Assembly (NCBI GenBank): GCA_038230975.1
Contig: JBBRMF010000178.1
Location: forward strand, 1 to 10,975
DNA length: 10,975 nucleotides
Direction: 5' to 3'
Source of the DNA: JANXVV01 sp038230975
Lineage (GTDB): Bacteria > Planctomycetota > Phycisphaerae > Tepidisphaerales > Tepidisphaeraceae
Under the pieces are notes generated by a model. That model saw nothing but the letters and a program-made list of their open reading frames with translations. It made no database searches and was not told the DNA's origin. A program made the position numbers and the translations under genes. Numbering within the stretch: the stretch's first letter is position 1; each line of letters begins with the position of its first letter. Positions 5,391 to 10,975 of the stretch are shown one piece after another.

Positions 5391-8300
5391 ATGAAATTTT
5401 CGCTACGTCTTTGTCTGTCCGCCCTGATGCTCGTATCCGCGCCCGTTTGGGCCAAGGAAGACGTCAACAAACCACACACGGGTTCCGTGGCTCCGGCACT
5501 TTCGCCGCAGGATGCGGAAAAGCGATTCGCGGTCCCCAAGGGTTTTGAAGTACGGCTGTTTGCCGCCGAGCCGGATGTCATCAATCCCGTCGCGATGAGC
5601 TTCGATGAAAAAGGTCGGCTATGGATCGTCGAAGCGTATGAGTACCCGTACGAAAAACCAAAAGATGAAAAACGCAAAGGCCGCGATCGCGTGATCTGCC
5701 TGGAAGATCCCGATGGCATCGGTCATGCCACCAAACGGACCGTCGTCGTCGAAGATCTTTGGCTTGCCTCGGCGATTACCTACGGCAACGGTGGCATCTT
5801 CGTCGGCCAAGCGCCAGACATGTACTTCTACCCGATCACCGAAACACCCAATGGCCCAAAAGCAGCGGAACGCAAAACCATCCTCACCGGTTTCGGGCTC
5901 GACGATAAACACGAACTCGTCAACAGCTTTTGCTGGGGGCCGGATGGTTGGCTGTACATGACCGAAGGCGTGTTCACGCACTCCAAGGTCGTCAACCCCG
6001 CATTCCCCAATGATGCTCCGATTCCGTTTGATGCGGGGGTCGGTCGATACAATCCGTACACGAAAAAGTTTGAAGTGTGGGCCGATGGCATCAGCAACCA
6101 ATGGGGCATCGACTGGGATGCCGCCGGAAATGCGTTTGTCTCCGCCTGCGTGATCGATCACATCTGGCATGTCGTCCCCGGCGGTGTCTACGTTCGCCAG
6201 GGCGGTACACCCAACGTGCCATACACCTACGGCCTGCTCCCCGCGATCAACAAAGACCATCACCGCCATCACATGGCAGCGTACAGCGGCATCAACATTT
6301 ACCAGGGCAATCTTTTCCCCAAGGAATATCTCGGCACCGCCTTCATGGGCAACATCCATGGCAATTGTATCGATCGCGACAAACTTACCCCTGACGGCTC
6401 CAGTTTCACCGCAACCGACATGCGCGCCAAAACCGATACCGGTGAATTCTTGGAAGCCAACGATGACTGGTTCCGCCCCGTCAGCACGCAGACCGGGCCG
6501 GATGGGGCGCTGTGGATCATGGATTGGTATGACAAGTATCCTTGCTATCAGAATTCACACGCGCCGGATCTGGATCGAGAAAAGGGACGGATCTGGCGGG
6601 TTGTTTATGTGGGAGAGGTAAAGGGGAAGGTGATTCCGACACATGAGAAGGGGATGGATTTGGAGGCGCTTTCTCAAACGGATTTGATCGCGCTGCTGAA
6701 CCATTCCAATATCTGGCAACGTCGCGTCGCCCAGCGGATGATCGTCGAGCAATTTCACAATCAAAAAACGAAAGACTTGTTCGCAGCACTGGCACCCTTG
6801 GTGACTGGCGGCACTGCCGAGAGACAGATCAAGCCGGTGACTTCATTGGAAGGGAAGATGGCCGCCATCTGGACGATCGGCAGCCTATGGAGCTGGCCTT
6901 TGGTGGGTGTTACGAATGAGGATTCTAACTCTGCAATTCGCGCTTGGTGTGCTCGGTTCGTGGGCGAACACCCGGAAGAAGATAGATTTCAAGCCGAGAA
7001 TAGAGAGGCAGTTCTGCTACACCATGCAGGCGATAAAGATCCACAGGTGTTGGCGGCAGTCGCTGAAGCCGCGCATTCACTGACGACGTTAGACACAACG
7101 AAGATTTTGCTCAAAATCATTGAGCAACCCGCCGTTGAAAAAGATCCTCATCTGCCCTTCCTGATCTGGCGTGCCGCGGAATCGTTGGCCATGCAACGAG
7201 TCGACCCCAAGTCGAACGAATCAGAGCTTCGCGGTCCCACACTGTTATCCGCAATGGCTACCCAAGTTGGAAACGCGCCCGCCGCCCGTGATTTGGCTCG
7301 GCGCCTTGTTCGACGAATCGTCGATTCGAATGACACCAAATCACTCGCGCGAGCGGCCAACGCGATCAACGCAATGACCCCCGATCAGGCGGAAGTCTTG
7401 CGCGGCTCGGTGCAAGGGCTCCTTGAAACCCAGCAGAAGAAAGGTGGCCATCGCCCCGCCGGGACTGAAATGCTCGACCTTGCCAGACTTCAATCCAAAC
7501 CAGACAAAGTGGTAAGTGCGGCCGCCTCCCAACTCGCCGCCCTCTGGGGTGACGCCACCGCCGCCGAGGCCGGGCTCAAAGCCTTGAACGATCCCAAAGC
7601 CTCCGATGAAGCTCGCTTCAAATCTCTCCAACTGGCCCGCCAGCTTTCGACTGATTCTGCCCGCAAAGGTGTGCTGAATCTACTCGCCAGTGACGTGAAT
7701 GACGGGATGAGGCGAGAAGCGATTCGCACCCTCAGCGACATCGGCACGGATGAATCGGCGGACGCGATTCTGCAATCGTGGAAGAGCCTTTCACCCGATA
7801 CTCGCCGCGCGGCGGCCGAGGTGCTGACCAGCCGATTGACGTGGAGCAAAGCGCTTCTGAAAGGCATTGAAGCGAAGACGGTTTCGACCGGCGATATTTC
7901 CGCGATCGCCATCCGTACGCTTTCACGGCAAAAGGACGAAGGCGTGCAGGTGCTGTTCACGAAAACCATCGGCCGCTATCGTCCGAGCGACGCCGACAAA
8001 CTCAAATTGATCGAGGCCAAGCGAAAGATCATGCTCGATGGTTCACGCATCGATTACGAAGCCGGTCATCAGTTGGTACAAAAGAATTGCCTGGTCTGCC
8101 ACAATTTCTTTGGCGAAGGAATGCACGTCGGCCCGGATCTGACCGGCGTTGGGCGGTCGAGCATTGATGCGTTGCTGCACAATGTCATCGACCCGAATGA
8201 AATCATCGGCGCGGGTTATGAAAACACGATTGTCGAAACGAAAGACAAACGGAATCTGGCCGGCCGATTGGTGGAGGCCACCGACGATCACATCAAACTG

Positions 8301-8477
8301 ATGAGCGCCGGCGATAAGGAAGACGTGGTGGCCCGGGCGGATATTGTTTCGATGCGAACCGAAAAAATCAGCGTGATGCCCGAAGGGCTGGTGGATAATC
8401 TGCCGGATGCGGATTTACGAAATCTGCTCTGGTATATTTTTTCACCCCCGCAAGAGCACGGTGGAAAACGGCCATGA
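5391..8477 (+). CDS. PVC-type haem-binding CxxCH protein with membrane-bound-dehydrogenase-like propeller and HEAT-like repeats
   Basis: A 1028-residue exported protein. A signal peptide occupies residues 1-21 (MKFSLRLCLSALMLVSAPVWA, cut before KED). Residues ~40-410 form a propeller of the putative membrane-bound dehydrogenase family: VPKGFEVRLFAAEP, FDEKGRLWIVEAYEYP, WGPDGWLYMTEG, DGALWIMDWYDK and a histidine cluster DHHRHH (289-294). Residues ~430-880 are alpha-helical and HEAT-like (LIALLNHSNIWQRRVAQRM; EAIRTLSDIGTDESADAIL). The C-terminus (~893-1028) is the PVC-type cytochrome domain, with haem attachment C900-LVC-H904, then VGPDLTGVG, and a closing DADLRNLLWYIFSP. It probably oxidises a sugar or alcohol in the periplasm and passes electrons to the bound haem; the substrate is unknown. 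ATG at 5391 has GGAGAG six bases upstream. Base use changes near 6590, where the propeller ends. It lies divergent to a sugar isomerase. Confidence 0.93.
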   Translation: MKFSLRLCLSALMLVSAPVWAKEDVNKPHTGSVAPALSPQDAEKRFAVPKGFEVRLFAAEPDVINPVAMSFDEKGRLWIVEAYEYPYEKPKDEKRKGRDRVICLEDPDGIGHATKRTVVVEDLWLASAITYGNGGIFVGQAPDMYFYPITETPNGPKAAERKTILTGFGLDDKHELVNSFCWGPDGWLYMTEGVFTHSKVVNPAFPNDAPIPFDAGVGRYNPYTKKFEVWADGISNQWGIDWDAAGNAFVSACVIDHIWHVVPGGVYVRQGGTPNVPYTYGLLPAINKDHHRHHMAAYSGINIYQGNLFPKEYLGTAFMGNIHGNCIDRDKLTPDGSSFTATDMRAKTDTGEFLEANDDWFRPVSTQTGPDGALWIMDWYDKYPCYQNSHAPDLDREKGRIWRVVYVGEVKGKVIPTHEKGMDLEALSQTDLIALLNHSNIWQRRVAQRMIVEQFHNQKTKDLFAALAPLVTGGTAERQIKPVTSLEGKMAAIWTIGSLWSWPLVGVTNEDSNSAIRAWCARFVGEHPEEDRFQAENREAVLLHHAGDKDPQVLAAVAEAAHSLTTLDTTKILLKIIEQPAVEKDPHLPFLIWRAAESLAMQRVDPKSNESELRGPTLLSAMATQVGNAPAARDLARRLVRRIVDSNDTKSLARAANAINAMTPDQAEVLRGSVQGLLETQQKKGGHRPAGTEMLDLARLQSKPDKVVSAAASQLAALWGDATAAEAGLKALNDPKASDEARFKSLQLARQLSTDSARKGVLNLLASDVNDGMRREAIRTLSDIGTDESADAILQSWKSLSPDTRRAAAEVLTSRLTWSKALLKGIEAKTVSTGDISAIAIRTLSRQKDEGVQVLFTKTIGRYRPSDADKLKLIEAKRKIMLDGSRIDYEAGHQLVQKNCLVCHNFFGEGMHVGPDLTGVGRSSIDALLHNVIDPNEIIGAGYENTIVETKDKRNLAGRLVEATDDHIKLMSAGDKEDVVARADIVSMRTEKISVMPEGLVDNLPDADLRNLLWYIFSPPQEHGGKRP

Positions 8478-8537
8478 AGGATTCGCGCGGGTGCCATGGT
8501 CACGGTACCATCGAATATTGACACAAAGAGAATCGCT

Positions 8538-8584
8538 CCGCATGGCCATGTTTCGTTCCCTCGAAGCAAAGCATGGCCACGCGG
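8538..8584. repeat. REP-like inverted repeat built on GCATGGCCA
   Basis: Arm CCGCATGGCCATGTTT (8538-8553) pairs with AGCATGGCCACGCGG and its preceding A (8569-8584) at 14 of 16 positions around a 15-base loop. A related CCATGGTCACGG occurs just before it at 8494-8505, next to a 5-bp dyad (ATGGT 8496-8500, ACCAT 8507-8511). The element follows the stop of the haem-protein gene by 60 bases. It could act as a transcript-end hairpin, though no T-run follows. Its modular look suggests a dispersed repeat. Confidence 0.55.
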
Positions 8585-8881
8585 AAAGATCCCTGTCGTG
8601 AGAACAGTCGAAGGCTGCGTGACGGCCCGGCAAAAAGTCCCTCAGGATTTTGCAGTGTAATCCGGCCCAATCGAGCTAATGTTCTGCAATGCGCCGAACC
8701 GGTGACCCCCTCACCTAAGACCTCTTCGAGCCCTGGACCCTCCCGGATGCCAAACGCCGAATACTGCTTGATGAGGGGTGGTCCTAAAGCGACCTACCAA
8801 GCTGAAAAATGCTCTCCCTTCACTGAGCTTGTATGTGATCAATCAAGAATCAAAAAAGGAAACACCGAAGAAGTTCCGTGG

Positions 8882-8937
8882 GCGTTCATCGAAAAAATAA
8901 ATCCCTTGCTTTTCGTCGCCTTCATCGAGAAAATATA
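8882..8937 (+). repeat. 20-bp direct repeat at 36-bp spacing upstream of the methyltransferase gene
   Basis: GCGTTCATCGAAAAAATAAA (8882-8901) recurs as GCCTTCATCGAGAAAATATA (8918-8937), 17 of 20 identical. The second copy ends 32 bases before the ATG at 8970 and contains the A/T-rich TATAAG (8934-8939) that could serve as a -10 box; no good -35 is seen at the right distance. Paired binding sites for a regulator on one face of the helix are possible. A chance remnant of a small duplication is equally possible. Confidence 0.5.
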
Positions 8938-8969
8938 AGCGAAAGTATCCTTTCCCAAGGAAGATCGCC

Positions 8970-10052
8970 ATGGCCACCACGTCACCCCCGTCTATTGATC
9001 CTGAAAAGCTGCAAGCGTTTATGGGTAAAGCCGTCGGTGACATCGGGGCGGGCATGAGTGCCGCGCTGGTGCTGATCGGTGATCGTATCGGGCTCTACAA
9101 AGCGATGGCTGCCGCCGGTCCACTGACTCCCGCCGAGTTGGCGGCGAAAACATCGACCCACGAACGGTACGTCCGCGAATGGTTGAACAACCAAGCCGCC
9201 GGCGGCTATATCAACTACGATTCCACCACTCAGAAATATGATCTCCCACCTGAACAAGCGTTCGCGTTGGCGGATGAATCAAGCCCGGCATTTGTAGGTG
9301 GCGCGTTTCAGATCATCGCCGCGGTGATGAAGGCCGTTCCGAAAATGGAAGAGAACTTCCGTACGGGTAAAGGCTTGGATTGGTGCGATCATCACCACGA
9401 TCTATTCCTGGGCACGGAACGCTTTTTCCGCCCGAACTACGCCGGAAATCTGGTTGGCAGTTGGATCCCTTCACTGGATGGGGTCGAGCAAAAGCTCAAG
9501 GCGGGCGCGAATGCCGCCGACATCGGTTGCGGCCTCGGGGCATCCACCATCCTGATGGCACAGGCCTTCCCCAACTCCCGCTTCTGGGGGTTTGATTTTC
9601 ACGCGCAATCGATCGAGATCGCCCGCCAGCGCGCCCAGGCCGCCGGTGTTGCCGACCGCGTCACGTTCCAAGTCGCCAAAAGCACCGACTACCCCGATGC
9701 GAACGGCAAGCCCTTCGATTTCATCTCCCACTTCGACTGCTTACACGACATGGGCGACCCCACCGGCGCAGCCCGGCATGTCCATGACACGATCGCTTCC
9801 GATGGCACCTGGATGATCGTCGAACCCTTCGCCGGTGACGCCCCGGAAGAAAACCTCAACCCCGTCGGCCGTGTCTACTACGCTGCTTCGACGATGATCT
9901 GCGTCCCCGCCTCAATCGCGCACGATGGGCCTGCGCTGGGCGCTCAAGCCGGTGAAGCCACGCTTAAAAAAGTCGTGACCGATGGCGGATTCACCCGATT
10001 CCGCCGCGCCACGCAAACACCATTCAATCTCGTGTTGGAGGCAAGGCCGTAA
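8970..10052 (+). CDS. Class I SAM-dependent methyltransferase with N-terminal winged-helix domain (Rv2258c-like)
   Basis: A 360-residue cytoplasmic protein. Residues ~15-100 form a helical/winged-helix dimerisation domain (MSAALVLIGDRIGLYKAMA, then ELAAKTSTHERYVREWLNNQAAGGYI), as in O-methyltransferase-like enzymes. Residues ~150-360 are a Rossmann-fold methyltransferase: motif I ADIGCGLGAS (183-192), acidic end of strand 2 at GFDF (D209), and motif IV FDCLHDMGDP (255-264), followed by MIVEPF (282-287). Length and order agree with Mycobacterium tuberculosis Rv2258c and its relatives; the methyl acceptor is unknown. The N-terminal domain in such enzymes serves dimerisation and substrate binding and is not expected to bind DNA. 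AAGGAAG six bases upstream supports ATG 8970. The gene appears to be transcribed alone. Its stop lies one base from the stop of the convergent lipoprotein gene, so there is no intergenic terminator on this side. Confidence 0.9.
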   Translation: MATTSPPSIDPEKLQAFMGKAVGDIGAGMSAALVLIGDRIGLYKAMAAAGPLTPAELAAKTSTHERYVREWLNNQAAGGYINYDSTTQKYDLPPEQAFALADESSPAFVGGAFQIIAAVMKAVPKMEENFRTGKGLDWCDHHHDLFLGTERFFRPNYAGNLVGSWIPSLDGVEQKLKAGANAADIGCGLGASTILMAQAFPNSRFWGFDFHAQSIEIARQRAQAAGVADRVTFQVAKSTDYPDANGKPFDFISHFDCLHDMGDPTGAARHVHDTIASDGTWMIVEPFAGDAPEENLNPVGRVYYAASTMICVPASIAHDGPALGAQAGEATLKKVVTDGGFTRFRRATQTPFNLVLEARP

Positions 10053-10053
10053 G

Positions 10054-10968
10054 CTACTTGATCGGTTCAACCGGAGCCTTCGAGTTCGACTCCCGTTTCC
10101 CAGCCCCCGCCGGATGCATGGCCGCGCCGGTGAATGTCGCCCCATCCAGCATTTCCCGCGTCTCCGCTCGATCAAAATCAATCCCCGTCAATTTCCATCG
10201 ATGCACCGGAATCACAAACGGCTTTTCCAACTCCTCGTAATAGGTCGTCGGCCACATCACCCCGCCGATACGCTTGTGATCGCGCAGGTAAATATCCACG
10301 ATCGCCCCGCGCGTCGTGCTTAACCCTTCCAGTGTCATGCGGACCCGGCGAACGAGATGGAGCTTTTGATCGATCGAGATCACCACCCTGTCTTCCTTGC
10401 TATTGCCGATGCCCGGCTTCAGATCGGCCAATATTTGATCGCATTCCATCCCGTCGATCGATGCCGTCCCGAGATACTGCAACATCGCCTTTCGTTCGAG
10501 AAAAAAACGTGGCCCGAACAAAAACATCCGATACGCATCCGCCACCAGCGCCGCCGCATCCTGAACATCCGGATCGACCTCACTCGCCGGCTTGCCGTTG
10601 TACCAGACACGGATGTCGCCACGCCCATCCCTGAACACCTGCTTCACACCCCCCGGCCCTTCATGCATCTGCCCGACGACTTTCTCAGCGACCAGGAATC
10701 GCTCTTCCGATGTTCCGCGGAATTGTTCATCCACCAATGCCCGCTGAATGCGACCCACGAACGGCCGCCATTTCCCTTCAAATCGCACGTTTACATCATG
10801 CATCTGATCGAGCGCGATGATGCCGTGCGCCTCGCCCGACTCTCGCAGGATTTGATTCGCACGATCGCTTTGCCCCGCCTTCATCGGCAACGGCACCTGC
10901 GCGCAACCGAATAATCCAACCACACCCACAAGCATTAAGAAAATTGTCCAAGGCTCAGCACTTTTCAA
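10054..10968 (-). CDS. Putative outer-membrane/periplasmic lipoprotein, possibly LolA/LppX-like fold
   Basis: 304 residues from a TTG at 10968. The N-terminus has a lipoprotein signal: a hydrophobic core (TIFLMLVGVVGLF) and lipobox LFGC with the lipidated cysteine at residue 22. I do not recognise a named family. The remainder is soluble, with beta-strand-like repeats (VNVRFEGKWRPFVGRIQRAL; RVVISIDQKLHLVRRVRMTL; RGAIVDIYLRDHKRIGG; MWPTTYYEE). These resemble the half-barrel of LolA/LppX-type lipoprotein-handling proteins, which is an inference from texture only. The C-terminus is disordered and charged. The TTG start has no visible ribosome binding site because only seven bases remain to its right. 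A start beyond the window is possible, though the signal peptide already has a normal length. It converges on the methyltransferase gene with one base between stops. Confidence 0.75.
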   Translation of the reverse strand: MKSAEPWTIFLMLVGVVGLFGCAQVPLPMKAGQSDRANQILRESGEAHGIIALDQMHDVNVRFEGKWRPFVGRIQRALVDEQFRGTSEERFLVAEKVVGQMHEGPGGVKQVFRDGRGDIRVWYNGKPASEVDPDVQDAAALVADAYRMFLFGPRFFLERKAMLQYLGTASIDGMECDQILADLKPGIGNSKEDRVVISIDQKLHLVRRVRMTLEGLSTTRGAIVDIYLRDHKRIGGVMWPTTYYEELEKPFVIPVHRWKLTGIDFDRAETREMLDGATFTGAAMHPAGAGKRESNSKAPVEPIK

Positions 10969-10975
10969 GTTGCCA

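Larger units (their letters stand above)
8478..8969. other. 492-bp stretch without a credible gene
   Basis: This gap holds a palindromic cluster at ~8491-8584, a direct repeat at 8882-8937 and the methyltransferase ribosome binding site (AAGGAAG, six bases before 8970). Open frames exist, the longest being 121 codons at 8573-8938. It starts inside the palindrome and translates to low-complexity, Pro/Ser-rich text with no recognisable domain and no ribosome binding site. The middle part (8590-8870) shows nothing I can name. Confidence 0.6.

Noticed and set aside
5312..5719. N-terminal extension of the sugar isomerase by 136 residues in the same frame
   Set aside because: It lies antisense to the start and signal peptide of the haem-protein gene, includes the hairpin as coding text, and the ATG at 5311 has a good ribosome binding site directly in front of the conserved fold.
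8518..8546. Perfect TTGACA at 8518-8523 as a promoter -35 box
   Set aside because: The position 17 bases downstream reads CATGGC, inside the palindrome. No -10-like sequence is at the right distance and there is no credible gene behind it.
8573..8938. Possible 121-codon gene in the intergenic gap
   Set aside because: It starts inside the palindromic repeat, has no ribosome binding site, and its translation has no domain-like pattern. The repeated AFIEKI comes from the DNA direct repeat.

Overview
The window looks like chromosomal DNA of a planctomycete, most likely of the Phycisphaerae type. The lineage call rests on gene content, not on a marker gene. It contains a 1028-residue secreted protein with a dehydrogenase-like propeller, a HEAT-like helical part and a C-terminal CxxCH haem domain, an architecture typical of the PVC superphylum. 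It also has a pseudopilin-like protein with a prepilin N-terminus of the kind found in many copies in these genomes, and a large secreted beta-helix repeat protein opening with an 'NWSDPLNW' motif. Base composition is moderately GC-rich and genes are mostly single units, not long operons.

Layout. 1-1963 (minus): the first 654 codons of a secreted beta-helix repeat protein that runs off the left edge. It starts at GTG and contains a ~570-bp-spaced internal duplication. 1964-2168: divergent intergenic region with a plausible sigma70-like promoter and two small dyads. 2169-3371 (plus): two-domain ChrA-type chromate transporter. 3570-4382 (plus): prepilin-like secreted protein. 4391-4502: long imperfect inverted repeat between convergent genes. 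4508-5311 (minus): xylose-isomerase-like sugar phosphate isomerase/epimerase. 5336-5369: perfect 15-bp GC-rich hairpin between divergent genes. 5391-8477 (plus): PVC-type haem-binding dehydrogenase-like protein. 8478-8969: 492-bp non-coding stretch with palindromic and direct repeats. 8970-10052 (plus): winged-helix plus SAM-dependent methyltransferase of the Rv2258c type. 10054-10968 (minus): lipoprotein whose stop lies 1 bp from that of the methyltransferase.

How the genes may work together. The only pair whose arrangement suggests linked function is the divergent sugar isomerase and haem-dehydrogenase (starts 79 bp apart around the hairpin). In Planctomycetes both families are often linked to oxidation and catabolism of unusual sugars, but the substrate cannot be read from the sequence. 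The other genes look functionally independent. I found no CRISPR array, tRNA, rRNA, transposase, phage gene or defence system. The most unusual material is non-coding: three different inverted-repeat elements in intergenic gaps, and the modular repeat structure of the beta-helix gene. I do not see a convincing new multi-gene system.
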